Below are positions 35,202 through 45,611 of a DNA stretch of 64,000 nucleotides, piece by piece. Under the pieces are notes generated by a model. That model was not told the DNA's origin. It did no database searches and saw only the letters and a program-made list of their open reading frames with translations. The position numbers and the translations under genes were made by a program. Source of the DNA: Arthrobacter sp. Alg241-R88 (GTDB taxonomy: Bacteria > Actinomycetota > Actinomycetes > Actinomycetales > Micrococcaceae). The DNA is taken from the NCBI RefSeq assembly GCF_900537115.1, contig NZ_UNRG01000001.1:947766-1011765 (forward strand), in the 5' to 3' direction. Each line of letters opens with the position of its first letter. Position 1 is the first letter of the stretch.

Positions 35202-36460
35202 CGGCCGTCCGCACTGCCCGCGCTTTTGGCGGCCCGAAGGGTTTCACGGGTGGTAATCCAGCTGCAGGCGGCAACCAGCATGATGCCGCCCGTGACGCCG
35301 AAAGCCCAGCCATAGCCCAGGCGGTCTGCCAGCACGCCGGCCAGCACGGGCCCGGCGATCGCGCCGACGTCGGACGTCATCTGGTACACCGCCAGGACCT
35401 TGCCGCCGGACCGCCCGTTGCCGATCACATCGGCGACGGCGGCCTGCTGGGCCGGTCCGAACAGCCCGGAGCCGACGCCGGCCAACGCCGAGGCTGCCAG
35501 GAACCACACCAGGTCACCGGCGACGCCGATCCCGGCCGTTGCAGCACCGGCCACCAGCAGGCCCGCGATCATCATGGGCTTGCGCCCCATGCTGTCCGCC
35601 AGTCGACCGGAGAACGTCAGCGCCACGGCATTGCCCGCGGCGAACACCGCCAAAGCCAGCCCTGCCGCCTCGGGCCCGGCGCCGAAGGCAGCAGCGGCAA
35701 ACAGGGGAACGGTAGCCATGCGTACGCCAAAGGTGGCCCACCCGTTGGCGAAGCTGGACATCAGCGCAGCCCTGTACGGTCCTGTTGCCAGCGCCTCGCC
35801 GAGCTTCATCTCCGGTGACCGCTGTTGTGCCTCCGCAGAACCGCGGCGCTCGTGGCTGAGTTGTGTCTGGACCACCAGGGCGGCGGCTATCAGGGCTGCG
35901 GCATACGCCAGGAACGGTATCCGGAGGCCGAATCCGGCCAGCAGCCCGCCCACAATCGGGCCGCAGACATTGCCGATAAGGAACGCCGTCGCGTACGCGC
36001 CGGACACCCTGCCCCGGCTCTCCGGAGGCGCGAGCCGGATCACCAGGGCCATGGACGCCACGGTGAACATCACGGAACCTGCGCCGCCGAGACCGCGGAA
36101 GAGCAGCAACTGCCAGTAGTCCTGGGCGAACGCGCAGGCCGCCGTGGAGACAGCCACAATCAGCAGCCCCGCCACATAGACGGGCCGTTCACCCAACCGG
36201 CCGATCAGGCTGCCGCCCGCCGGGGCGAACACGAGCCGCATAAAAGCGAAGATGGCAACAATCACGGACGCCTCGGTGTTTCCCACCCCGAACGTGGTCG
36301 CAAATTGCGGCAATACGGGCGCAACAAGCCCGAATCCCAACGCAATCAGGAACGCTGCCGCGAGCATCACCTTAATATCGCGGGGAAGCCGGTCCCGTTG
36401 CGGCCGCAGGCGGGCCAGGATCCTTGAAGTGGCGCCGCTTCCGCGGGGTGCTGCCGTCAT
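35198..36460 (-). CDS. Major facilitator superfamily transporter
   Basis: This 420-residue integral membrane protein shows about 12 hydrophobic segments. The loop 2-3 motif GGSLIGRLGERPVYVAG and its repeat in the second half (SGRLADSMGRKPMMIAG) mark an MFS drug:proton antiporter-type exporter; the substrate is unknown. The ATG at 36460 has AAGGA about 10 nt upstream; a TTG three codons earlier would abut it. It ends in the CTAG shared with ftsY. The first 35 residues are basic and cytoplasmic. Confidence 0.9.
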   Translation of the reverse strand: MTAAPRGSGATSRILARLRPQRDRLPRDIKVMLAAAFLIALGFGLVAPVLPQFATTFGVGNTEASVIVAIFAFMRLVFAPAGGSLIGRLGERPVYVAGLLIVAVSTAACAFAQDYWQLLLFRGLGGAGSVMFTVASMALVIRLAPPESRGRVSGAYATAFLIGNVCGPIVGGLLAGFGLRIPFLAYAAALIAAALVVQTQLSHERRGSAEAQQRSPEMKLGEALATGPYRAALMSSFANGWATFGVRMATVPLFAAAAFGAGPEAAGLALAVFAAGNAVALTFSGRLADSMGRKPMMIAGLLVAGAATAGIGVAGDLVWFLAASALAGVGSGLFGPAQQAAVADVIGNGRSGGKVLAVYQMTSDVGAIAGPVLAGVLADRLGYGWAFGVTGGIMLVAACSWITTRETLRAAKSAGSADGR

Positions 36461-36509
36461 GGTGCACAAATCCTTGCAGTCTGGAGGGCCGGGTGCCGGC
36501 GGAAACGGT

Positions 36510-36525
36510 GAAACACAACCGTAAC
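36510..36525. promoter_or_regulatory. Candidate nitrogen-regulator (GlnR-type) element upstream of amtB
   Basis: GAAAC-N6-GTAAC is an 11-bp-period arrangement of the half-sites known for actinobacterial GlnR boxes (GTNAC and GAAAC spaced by six). Another GAAAC is at 36502-36506, and GTAAC/GTTAC recur at 36563 and 36618. It lies 160 bp before amtB and also near the divergent MFS start. Assignment is by motif resemblance only. Confidence 0.4.
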
Positions 36526-36685
36526 AAGCGCGATATGCACCATTTACTTCCTAGAGGTTGTTGTAACAGGCCGGCAATCTAAATCCTCCGTGGGCGAAAC
36601 ACGGCGCGGACAAACTCGTTACAGGACGCAAAAGGCGTTGGCAGGCGGAGGACTCCGCAATATTCGACCAGAGAGGACGTGCACC

Positions 36686-38038
36686 ATGGAACTTACCGCA
36701 GGTCACGTATGGATCATGGTGTCGGCAGCCCTCGTGCTGCTGATGACGCCGGGTCTGGCATTTTTCTACGGCGGCATGACGCGTGCCAAGGCCGCACTGA
36801 ACATGATGATGATGAGCTTCATCTCCATCGGCATGGTGGGCGTGGTCTGGGTCCTCTGGGGCGCCTCCATGAGTTCCGGTGAAGGGTTCCTGCAGATTGT
36901 GGGCAACCCGTTCGCCACCTTCGGACTCGAGGGCATCGACACTCCTGACGGGCTGATCAAGGTGGGCTACGCTGCCACCTTCGCCATCATCACCGTCGCG
37001 CTGATCAGCGGCGCCATCGCAGACCGGGCAAAGTTCGGCGCCTGGAGCGTCTTTGTCCCCGTCTGGGTCACACTGGTGTACTGCCCCCTGGCCTACATGG
37101 TCTGGGGCGGCGGCCTCTTCGGCCCCGAAGGTGCTGTGGGCCAGGCGCTCGGCCCGGCCATCGACTTCGCCGGCGGCACGGTGGTCCACATCAACGCAGG
37201 CGTGGCCGCACTGGTACTCGTCCTCATCATCGGCAACCGCAAGGGCTTCGGCAAGGATCCCAACCACCGCCCGCACAACATCCCGTTCGTGATGCTTGGC
37301 GCAGCCATCCTGTGGTTCGGTTGGTTCGGCTTCAATGGCGGCGCGGCCACCACTGCTGAACAGGGCGGCCTCATCTGGGTCAACACGCTCGCCGCTCCTG
37401 CTGCCGCCATGCTCGGCTGGCTTGTCACCGAACGCATCCGCGACGGCCACCCCACCTCCCTCGGTGCAGCGTCCGGCGTGGTTGCCGGCCTGGTCGCCAT
37501 CACCCCCGCTTGCGCCAACGTCAGCCCCGTCGGTGCCCTCGGCCTCGGCGTTGTGGCCGGTGTGGCCTCAGCCCTCGCTGTTGGACTGAAGTTCCGCTGG
37601 GGCTTCGATGACTCACTCGACGTCGTGGGCGTCCACCTCGTCTCCGGCATCATCGGCACCGTGGCCCTGGGCTTCATCGCACTTCCCGCCGACGGCGTGG
37701 GCGGCGGCCTCTTCTACGGCGGCGGCATGACCCAGATGTGGGCCCAGCTCGCAGCTGCCGGCATCGCCATCGCCTACTCGGCGATCCTCACGGCCATCAT
37801 TGCCCTGGCCATCCACAAGACGATGGGCTTCCGGGTTTCGCAGGAACAGGAATCGGTGGGTGTGGACCTCAGCCTGCACGCCGAAACCGCCTACGAGTTC
37901 GGTGTTGGCGGACACGGCGGAAGCTTCCAGCCGCTGCACGACATGATTACGGGCAAGACCCAGCCGGAGGCCTCCGGGGCCACGGCGGATGCCCGGAAGA
38001 CCGATTCAGCAACAGGCAAGGAAAGCGTGGGGGCATGA
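36686..38038 (+). CDS. amtB: Ammonium transporter
   Basis: This 450-residue Amt-family channel conducts ammonium/ammonia across the membrane. Eleven hydrophobic helices are apparent; FFYGGMTRAKAALNMMMMSF and WGGGLFGPEG are family motifs, and the pore histidines fit GGTVVHINAGVAALV and the later VGVHLVSG. The C-terminal tail of about 50 residues contains the region that binds GlnK. GAGAGGA precedes the ATG at 36686. The stop overlaps the glnK start by four bases. Confidence 0.95.
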   Translation: MELTAGHVWIMVSAALVLLMTPGLAFFYGGMTRAKAALNMMMMSFISIGMVGVVWVLWGASMSSGEGFLQIVGNPFATFGLEGIDTPDGLIKVGYAATFAIITVALISGAIADRAKFGAWSVFVPVWVTLVYCPLAYMVWGGGLFGPEGAVGQALGPAIDFAGGTVVHINAGVAALVLVLIIGNRKGFGKDPNHRPHNIPFVMLGAAILWFGWFGFNGGAATTAEQGGLIWVNTLAAPAAAMLGWLVTERIRDGHPTSLGAASGVVAGLVAITPACANVSPVGALGLGVVAGVASALAVGLKFRWGFDDSLDVVGVHLVSGIIGTVALGFIALPADGVGGGLFYGGGMTQMWAQLAAAGIAIAYSAILTAIIALAIHKTMGFRVSQEQESVGVDLSLHAETAYEFGVGGHGGSFQPLHDMITGKTQPEASGATADARKTDSATGKESVGA

Positions 38039-38373
38039 AACTGATTACCGCAATCGTCAGGCCGGAAAAGCTCGAAGCCATCCGGGAAGGACTGGAAGCC
38101 TACGGCGTACAGGGTCTGACGGTCAGCGCGGCAAGCGGCTACGGCCGGCAGCGCGGCTACACCGAGGTGTACCGCGGAGCCGAGTACAACGTGGACCTCC
38201 TGCCCAAGATCCGGGTGGAAGTCCTGGCAACCGATGAGCAGGCTGACGACATCCTGGACGTCATCATCGCCAGCTCCAACACCGGCCGGGCCGGGGACGG
38301 CAAAGTCTGGACCATGGACGTCTTCGAGGCAGTTCGGGTCCGGACCGGGGAACGGGGAGTCGCCGCCATCTAG
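38035..38373 (+). CDS. glnK: Nitrogen regulatory protein P-II (GlnK)
   Basis: This 112-residue PII trimer subunit senses 2-oxoglutarate and ATP/ADP and plugs AmtB. The T-loop GYTEVYRGAEYNVDLLPK contains Tyr51, the residue that is uridylylated or adenylylated in relatives. VRVRTGERG at the C-terminus is the PII signature. The ATG overlaps the amtB stop by four bases. In Streptomyces a glnD gene follows here; in this window a hairpin and a minus-strand zwf paralogue follow instead, so the modifying enzyme, if any, is encoded elsewhere. Confidence 0.95.
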   Translation: MKLITAIVRPEKLEAIREGLEAYGVQGLTVSAASGYGRQRGYTEVYRGAEYNVDLLPKIRVEVLATDEQADDILDVIIASSNTGRAGDGKVWTMDVFEAVRVRTGERGVAAI

Positions 38374-38399
38374 GCGGTCGGCAACCAGGAAAACAGTCC

Positions 38400-38443
38400 A
38401 GAAGAGCGGGCAGGAAATTGGAAGGTTTCCTGCCCGCTCTTCT
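38400..38443. terminator. Bidirectional hairpin between glnK and the zwf paralogue
   Basis: An 18-bp perfect stem (38400-38417 with 38426-38443) with an 8-nt loop. On the minus strand it is followed by CTGTTTT, on the plus strand by GTTGTG, so it can end both convergent transcripts. Confidence 0.75.
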
Positions 38444-38500
38444 GTTGTGCCCGTCTATATTTCCTGCGCCTTGCCCGCGTCCGCTGGGACGCCTCGCGGT

Positions 38501-39904
38501 TTACTCAGCACGCACGCTCCTGGACAGTTCCCCCGGCCCCGAGGATCCGGCGTCGTAATCCTCCAGCGGGACCCTGTCCTGTTGCCAGGCCTTCAGGACC
38601 GGCTCCACAATCCGCCAGCAGTCTTCTGCCGTATCACCCCGGACGGAGAGCAGCGGATCGCCGGTGAGAACGCCCTCCAGCACTTCCCCGTAGGGCAGGA
38701 GTTCGGATGCGCTCAGTTCAGCTTCTAGCGTGACCCGGCTGAGGCTGAGGATCTCGCCGGGCCCGTTCACATCGACGTCGAATTCGAGGGTGTCGGGCCC
38801 GAAGCCGATCCTGAGCTGGTTCGGCGAGTCCACCCCCGTAAATCCCTTGGGAAGGTGGGGGACCGGCCTGAACGTCACCACGGCCTCCTTGCGCTTCACG
38901 CCCATGGCTTTCCCGGAGCGCAGGATGAACGGGACACCCTTCCAGCGCCAGTTATCAATCCCCACCTGGATCTGCGCCAGCGTTTCAGTTCCCCGGGAAG
39001 CGTCCACGCCGTCCTCCTTCGCGTAGTCGGGCACTTCCTTCCCGGCCACCGTCCCGGACGTGTATCGCGCCCTGCGGGTGGAAGCTGCATAGGGAGCGGG
39101 GACGCTGCTTGCCCGCAGGACCGTGGAAACGGCGTCGCGCAGGTCCCGTTCGCTGATGCTCGACGGCGGCTCCATCGCCATCAGGGCCATGATTTGGAGC
39201 AGGTGGCTTTGGATCATGTCCCGGAGTGCACCGGCGCCGTCGTAGTAGCGGGCCCTGCCCTCGAGCGCGAGGTCCTCGTCGAAGATGATCTCCACCTTCT
39301 CCACGTGCTCGCGGTTCCATACGGGCTCCAGGAAGTTGTTGGCGAAGCGCAGGCCCAGGATATTCAGCACCGTGGCTTTGCCCAGGAAGTGGTCGACTCT
39401 GTGGATATGGTCCTCCGGCACCAGGCGCACCAGGGTCTGGTTGAGCGAACGGGCGGACTCCTCGCTGGAACCGAAGGGCTTTTCCATCACCAGCCTCGTG
39501 CCGGCCGGTACCTGGTCCGGCCGGAGGGCTTCACAGGCCAGTTGGCTGATCCGGGGCGGCAGGGCAAAGTAGACGGCGGTGGGCCCCTCAAGGTTGGTCA
39601 GCAGCGACGCAAGCGCACCGCCGGCCGTGACATCCAGCTGGTGGTAGACGGTCTCCTTTTCCAGGTCCTCCAGTGCCCGCAGGCCACCCGGGGAAGCCGA
39701 CTCCGCGGACGCCGCGAAGGACGTACGGACCCTGTCCCGCCATTGTTCCGGGGTCCAGGGATCGGAGCCTGCGCCCACCAGGCGGAGGCCTGCCGCGCGG
39801 CCCGTAGCAACAAGCCGCGCCAGGCCGGGCAGGAGCAGCCGCCCGGTGAGGTCGCCGGAAGCGCCGAGGATGAGCAGGGTTTTCACTGTTGTCTGGCTCG
39901 TCAT
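38501..39904 (-). CDS. zwf: Glucose-6-phosphate dehydrogenase family protein
   Basis: This 467-residue protein resembles Zwf, which oxidises glucose-6-phosphate to 6-phosphogluconolactone. ILGASGDLTGRLLLPGL is the NADP-binding start, EKPFGSS and HRVDHFLGKATV match the G6PD active-site motif (RIDHYLGK with conservative changes), and QSHLLQIMALMAMEPP follows. It stands alone, without the opcA, tal or tkt neighbours of the main actinobacterial zwf operon, so it is probably a paralogue. It is divergent from ffh. Confidence 0.82.
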   Translation of the reverse strand: MTSQTTVKTLLILGASGDLTGRLLLPGLARLVATGRAAGLRLVGAGSDPWTPEQWRDRVRTSFAASAESASPGGLRALEDLEKETVYHQLDVTAGGALASLLTNLEGPTAVYFALPPRISQLACEALRPDQVPAGTRLVMEKPFGSSEESARSLNQTLVRLVPEDHIHRVDHFLGKATVLNILGLRFANNFLEPVWNREHVEKVEIIFDEDLALEGRARYYDGAGALRDMIQSHLLQIMALMAMEPPSSISERDLRDAVSTVLRASSVPAPYAASTRRARYTSGTVAGKEVPDYAKEDGVDASRGTETLAQIQVGIDNWRWKGVPFILRSGKAMGVKRKEAVVTFRPVPHLPKGFTGVDSPNQLRIGFGPDTLEFDVDVNGPGEILSLSRVTLEAELSASELLPYGEVLEGVLTGDPLLSVRGDTAEDCWRIVEPVLKAWQQDRVPLEDYDAGSSGPGELSRSVRAE

Positions 39905-39921
39905 TTTGCCAGCATGCCACC

Positions 39922-39949
39922 TTGCGGGCCCGACTTGGTACCCTAGATA
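39922..39949 (+). promoter_or_regulatory. Putative promoter of ffh
   Basis: TTGCGG (39922-39927) and TAGATA (39944-39949) are 16 bp apart in the gap between divergent zwf and ffh. The start would lie about 35 bp before the ffh GTG. Confidence 0.5.
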
Positions 39950-39988
39950 GTCGAGTCCCGATCATCCACTGAAAGAAGTGCACGGCGC

Positions 39989-41572
39989 GTGTTCAATTCA
40001 CTCTCTGACCGGTTGACAGCAACCTTCAAGAATCTCCGCGGCAAAGGCCGCCTGACGGAGGCGGACGTTGACGCCACAGTCCGGGAGATCCGCCGCGCCC
40101 TCCTGGACGCGGACGTTGCCGTTCCCGTTGTCCGTGAATTCACCGGCCGGGTGCGCGAACGCGCCCTGGGTGCCGAGGTCTCCGGGGCCCTGAATCCAAG
40201 CCAGCAGATCGTCAAGATCGTTAATGAGGAGCTGGTGGAGATCCTCGGCGGCGAAACCCGCCGCATCCGCCTGGCCAAGAACGGGCCCACCATCATCATG
40301 CTGGCCGGCCTGCAGGGTGCCGGTAAGACCACCCTCGCCGGCAAGCTGTCCAAATGGCTGAAGGCCCAGGGCCACAGCCCGATGCTGGTGGCCTGTGACC
40401 TGCAGCGCCCCAACGCCGTCACCCAGCTGCAGGTGGTTGGCCAGCGCGCCAAGGTGCCGGTGTTCGCGCCGCACCCCGGCGCCACCTCCACCGAGCTTGA
40501 GCACCCTGCCGGGGACCCCGTAGAGGTTGCCCGCGCCGGTGTTGAGGAAGCCCGCCAGAAACTCCACGACGTTGTCATCGTGGACACCGCCGGCCGCCTC
40601 GGCGTTGATGCCGACATGATGGAGCAGGCACGGCAGATCCGCCGTGCCATTGTGCCGAACGAAGTGCTGTTCGTCCTTGACGCCATGATCGGCCAGGACG
40701 CCGTCAACACGGCGCATGCCTTCGATGAGGGCGTCAACTTCACCGGCATCGTCCTGTCGAAACTCGACGGCGACGCCCGCGGCGGTGCCGCACTTTCCGT
40801 TGCGTCCGTCACCGGCAAGCCGGTGATGTTCGCCTCGACGGGTGAAGGTCTTGACGACTTCGAGCTCTTCCACCCGGACCGGATGGCGTCCCGCATCCTG
40901 GATATGGGCGATGTCCTCACGCTCATCGAGCAGGCCGAGAAGTCCTGGGACAAGGACGAAGCTGCCCGGATGGCGAAGAAGTTCGCCGACCAGGAAGACT
41001 TCACCCTGGATGACTTCCTGGCGCAGATGCAGCAGATCCGCAACATGGGCTCCATGAAGAAGATGCTCATGATGATGCCGGGCGCTCAGAACATCCGCCA
41101 GCAGCTTGAGCAGTTTGACGAGCGCGAGATTGACCGCGTTGAAGCAATCGTCCGCTCCATGACACCGCATGAGCGTGTGGCGCCCAAGATCATCAATGGC
41201 TCCCGCCGCGCCCGCATCGCCCGCGGTTCCGGCGTGCACGTCTCCGAGGTCAACGGCCTCCTGGAGCGTTTCGCGCAGGCCCAGAAGATGATGAAGAAGA
41301 TGGCCCAGGGCGGCATGCCCGGAATGCCTGGGATGCCCGGCATGCCCGGTGCGGGCGGCGGTGCGCGGAAGAACGCCAAGAACGCCCCCAAGAAAAAGGC
41401 CAAGTCAGGTAACCCGGCCAAAGCCGCGCAGGAGCGCAAGGAGGCCGAGGCACGCCGTGCGAATGCCGCCAAGGCTTTGCCCACCGGGGCCGCCTTCGGC
41501 CAGCAGCAGGGCGACTTTGATCCCTCGCAGCTGAACCTGCCCAAGGGCTTCGACAAGTTCCTCGGCCAGTAG
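39989..41572 (+). CDS. ffh: Signal recognition particle protein Ffh
   Basis: This 527-residue SRP54 GTPase binds signal sequences and 4.5S RNA. The N domain contains TEADVDATVREIRRALLDADV. The G domain starts with LAGLQGAGKTTLAGK near 105-119, then VDTAGRLGVD and SKLDGDARGG. The methionine-rich M domain ends in a Met/Gly/Pro run (GMPGMPGMPGMPG) and a Lys-rich tail. The GTG start is the canonical MFNSLSDRLT. A 22-bp palindrome follows the stop. Confidence 0.95.
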   Translation: MFNSLSDRLTATFKNLRGKGRLTEADVDATVREIRRALLDADVAVPVVREFTGRVRERALGAEVSGALNPSQQIVKIVNEELVEILGGETRRIRLAKNGPTIIMLAGLQGAGKTTLAGKLSKWLKAQGHSPMLVACDLQRPNAVTQLQVVGQRAKVPVFAPHPGATSTELEHPAGDPVEVARAGVEEARQKLHDVVIVDTAGRLGVDADMMEQARQIRRAIVPNEVLFVLDAMIGQDAVNTAHAFDEGVNFTGIVLSKLDGDARGGAALSVASVTGKPVMFASTGEGLDDFELFHPDRMASRILDMGDVLTLIEQAEKSWDKDEAARMAKKFADQEDFTLDDFLAQMQQIRNMGSMKKMLMMMPGAQNIRQQLEQFDEREIDRVEAIVRSMTPHERVAPKIINGSRRARIARGSGVHVSEVNGLLERFAQAQKMMKKMAQGGMPGMPGMPGMPGAGGGARKNAKNAPKKKAKSGNPAKAAQERKEAEARRANAAKALPTGAAFGQQQGDFDPSQLNLPKGFDKFLGQ

Positions 41573-41588
41573 CCACATCTGCAACCAG

Positions 41589-41636
41589 GTAGCGCCAAGT
41601 GTCGTTTTGACCCGTCAAAACGACACTTGGCGCTAC
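41589..41636. repeat. 22-bp perfect palindromic stem after ffh
   Basis: The arms 41589-41610 and 41615-41636 are exact reverse complements around a 4-base CCCG loop. There is no following T-run. The arms start GTAGCGCCAAGTGTCG and read into a TTTTGA tract, so each strand carries a short T-run inside the stem. It could terminate ffh in either direction, or be a REP-like dispersed element. Confidence 0.8.
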
Positions 41637-41662
41637 TCACTTGGGATGTCGGCGCCGTCGAA

Positions 41663-41668
41663 TAGGGT
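41663..41668 (+). promoter_or_regulatory. Putative -10 box of the alpha/beta hydrolase gene
   Basis: TAGGGT is followed by exactly six bases and the ATG, giving a predicted leaderless transcript. No Shine-Dalgarno is present. Confidence 0.5.
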
Positions 41669-41674
41669 TGGGTC

Positions 41675-42409
41675 ATGTTCAAGCAGAGGGTAGTGTTCGT
41701 GCACGGCGCCGGCAGCTTCGGCTCCGCTGCATGGCCGCGCCAGCACGGTATGGCGCTGTCCTATGACGCTCTGTTCTTGCGCCGCCACGGGTACCATCCT
41801 GTGGCTGAACCCGTTGAATCCTCCTTCGACGAGGACGCCGCCATTGTGTTGCGGTCCCTTGCCGACGACGGCAGGGGTGCCGCGGGCGGACACGTTGTGG
41901 CGCACTCCCAGGGAGCCATCGCAGCGATGATGGCCGCCGTCGAGCGTCCCGACCTTGTCTTTTCGTTGACGCTGGTGGAGCCGGCCTGCTTGTCGCTTAC
42001 CGCGGAACTGCCGGCCACGGCGGCCCATATCGGGCTGATGCAGCCCTTGTTCGATGTCCGGCACCAGATGAACGACGAGGACTTCCAGCGCGAGTTTGTC
42101 CGGCGGGTCTATGCCACGGACCTGCAGCAGCCGGCCACAGCGGAGGAGAAGCGGTCCGCCAGGAGGCTGCGGCTGCAGGCCCCCTCCTGGGAGGCGCCGC
42201 TGCACATTGTTCCCGGTGTTCCCACCCTGGTCCTCACTGGGGGATGGGAACCGCTCTACGAGGAGATTGCCCGCTACCTGCGTGAGACCGGCGCCCTGCA
42301 CCGCACGGCGGCGGGAGGGCACCGGCCCCATGACTCCCCGGAAGGTGACCGCATCATCCGCTCGTTCATCAGCGAGGTCAGCAGGAGCCAGCCTGCCAGG
42401 GCTTCCTGA
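41675..42409 (+). CDS. Alpha/beta-hydrolase fold protein
   Basis: This 244-residue hydrolase has an oxyanion HGAG motif at residues 10-13 and the nucleophile S78 in VVAHSQGAIAA. An Asp/Glu region lies around VLTGGWEPLYEE, and the catalytic His is in AAGGHRPHDSPEG. It should hydrolyse an ester, lactone or similar bond; the substrate is unknown. It has its own leaderless promoter after the ffh palindrome and converges on thiC. Confidence 0.85.
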   Translation: MFKQRVVFVHGAGSFGSAAWPRQHGMALSYDALFLRRHGYHPVAEPVESSFDEDAAIVLRSLADDGRGAAGGHVVAHSQGAIAAMMAAVERPDLVFSLTLVEPACLSLTAELPATAAHIGLMQPLFDVRHQMNDEDFQREFVRRVYATDLQQPATAEEKRSARRLRLQAPSWEAPLHIVPGVPTLVLTGGWEPLYEEIARYLRETGALHRTAAGGHRPHDSPEGDRIIRSFISEVSRSQPARAS

Positions 42410-42429
42410 ACCCTGCCGAGGGCAGCCTC

Positions 42430-42465
42430 TCCGTCCGGCAGGCCCCCAATAGCCTGCCGGACGGA
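42430..42465. terminator. Convergent hairpin between alpha/beta hydrolase and thiC
   Basis: A 14-bp stem (42430-42443 with 42452-42465) and 8-nt loop sit between the two convergent stops. No T-run follows on either strand (AAAATG on the plus strand). Confidence 0.55.
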
Positions 42466-42478
42466 AAATGTGGAGCAG

Positions 42479-44314
<1,836 letters not shown>

Positions 44315-44320
44315 TTACTC

Positions 44321-44405
44321 ACTTCCTTCGCCGGCATTACCCGGACAGGTTCAACGGTCGCAGGCTGCGTCAGCCCGATCTCAGCCCCTGCAGGGGCACC
44401 CGTGT
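44321..44405 (-). ncRNA. TPP riboswitch (thi box) controlling thiC
   Basis: Read on the minus strand, the element has the P1 side ACACGGGTGCCC, the invariant GGGGCTGAGAT, the ACCGTTGAACCTG block and a closing GGGTAATGCCGGCGAAGGAAG-like 3' part. These are the conserved core positions of the thi box. It ends 10 nt before the thiC ATG, so translational control through the ribosome-binding region (GGAAGTGAG) is likely. The 5' part lies in the gap with the divergent amidohydrolase. Confidence 0.93.
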
Positions 44406-44489
44406 GGTCAGGAAGAAAGCTACCACAGCCTTTCGCGAGGGGCTTGTCACATGGCCGGTGCTAGCCTGACTGGCGGGAAAAGGAGTCCA

Positions 44490-45572
44490 ATGCCGGAGAT
44501 CATCGAATTCAGCGGCCCCGTGCTTGCCGGGCCGGACAGCGAGCGGCGGGGCCTGTGGTCCGTCGACGGGGTGTTGACCTTTACGCGCCCGCAGCAGGTG
44601 CCGGACCAGGTGCTGGAAGGCTGGGTCCTGCCGGGGTTCGTGGATGCCCACTGCCACATCGGGCTTGGATCCGGCGGCCCAGTGGACGCAGCAGTTGCGG
44701 AGGAACAGGCCAGAACCGACCTCAATGCTGGAACACTGCTGGTGCGGGACGCAGGTTCCCCTGCAGATACGCGGTTCCTTCAGGGCAGTCGGAACGCCCC
44801 TGTACTCATCCGCGCCGGCAGGCACGTTGCCCGGACCCGCCGGTACCTTCGCGGTTTCGCCGAGGAAGTTGAACCGGACGGCCTGGTGGAAGCTGTCCGG
44901 AAACAGGCCCGCGACGGCGACGGCTGGGTCAAGCTCGTCGGGGACTGGATTGACCGCGGCGCCGGTGACCTGGCGCCGTCGTTTCCCGCCGCCGTCGTCC
45001 GGGACGCGGTAGAGGCGGTGCACGACGAAGGCGCCCGGATCACCGCACATTGCTTTGGCGAAGAGACCCTCGACCAGATGCTGGACGCGGGGATCGACTG
45101 CATCGAGCATGCCACCGGGCTCCTGCCACGGCACCTCCCCAGGTTCGTCGAGCAGGGCGTTCCCATCGTGCCCACCCTCATCAATATCGCCACGTTTCCG
45201 GACATCGCCGCCCAGGCAGAGCCGAAGTTCCCCCGGTACGCGGCACACATGCGGGCACTGTGGGAGCGCCGCGCGGAACGGGTGCTGGAGGCATATGAAG
45301 CAGGGGTGCAGATCTACGCAGGCACCGATGCCGGGAGCGTCATCAGGCACGGCAGGATCGCCGATGAGATCCTTGCCCTTCACCACGCAGGCCTGCCAAT
45401 GGCCGCTGCCCTCGACGCTGCCTGTTGGGGCGCCCGGAGGTGGCTGGGAGCCGACGGACTTCAGGAGGGTGCCCGCGCCGACGTCGTGCTGTGCCGGGAG
45501 GACCCGCGGCAGGCTCCGGCAACTGTCGGCGAACTGGCACACGTTGTGCTGGGAGGCCGCGTCATTCGTTGA
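44490..45572 (+). CDS. Metal-dependent amidohydrolase family protein
   Basis: This 360-residue TIM-barrel amidohydrolase has the metal pair H54 and H56 in LPGFVDAHCHIGLG. Further metal or catalytic motifs are RITAHCFGEETLDQ, DCIEHATGLL and the terminal Asp in QIYAGTDAGSVIRHG. A small beta-sandwich part surrounds the barrel at both ends. Likely activity is hydrolysis of a cyclic amide or imide or an imidazolone; the substrate is unknown. AAAGGAG precedes the ATG at 44490. It is divergent from thiC but does not look thiamine-related. Confidence 0.88.
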   Translation: MPEIIEFSGPVLAGPDSERRGLWSVDGVLTFTRPQQVPDQVLEGWVLPGFVDAHCHIGLGSGGPVDAAVAEEQARTDLNAGTLLVRDAGSPADTRFLQGSRNAPVLIRAGRHVARTRRYLRGFAEEVEPDGLVEAVRKQARDGDGWVKLVGDWIDRGAGDLAPSFPAAVVRDAVEAVHDEGARITAHCFGEETLDQMLDAGIDCIEHATGLLPRHLPRFVEQGVPIVPTLINIATFPDIAAQAEPKFPRYAAHMRALWERRAERVLEAYEAGVQIYAGTDAGSVIRHGRIADEILALHHAGLPMAAALDAACWGARRWLGADGLQEGARADVVLCREDPRQAPATVGELAHVVLGGRVIR

Positions 45573-45583
45573 ACCGGGCTGGC

Positions 45584-45611
45584 TTGACTTTGAAGACACT
45601 TGGAATAAATT
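45584..45611 (+). promoter_or_regulatory. Promoter of the VOC dioxygenase gene
   Basis: TTGACT (45584-45589) and TAAATT (45606-45611) are 16 bp apart within an unusually AT-rich 70-bp stretch. The -10 box overlaps the palindromic operator candidate. Confidence 0.55.
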
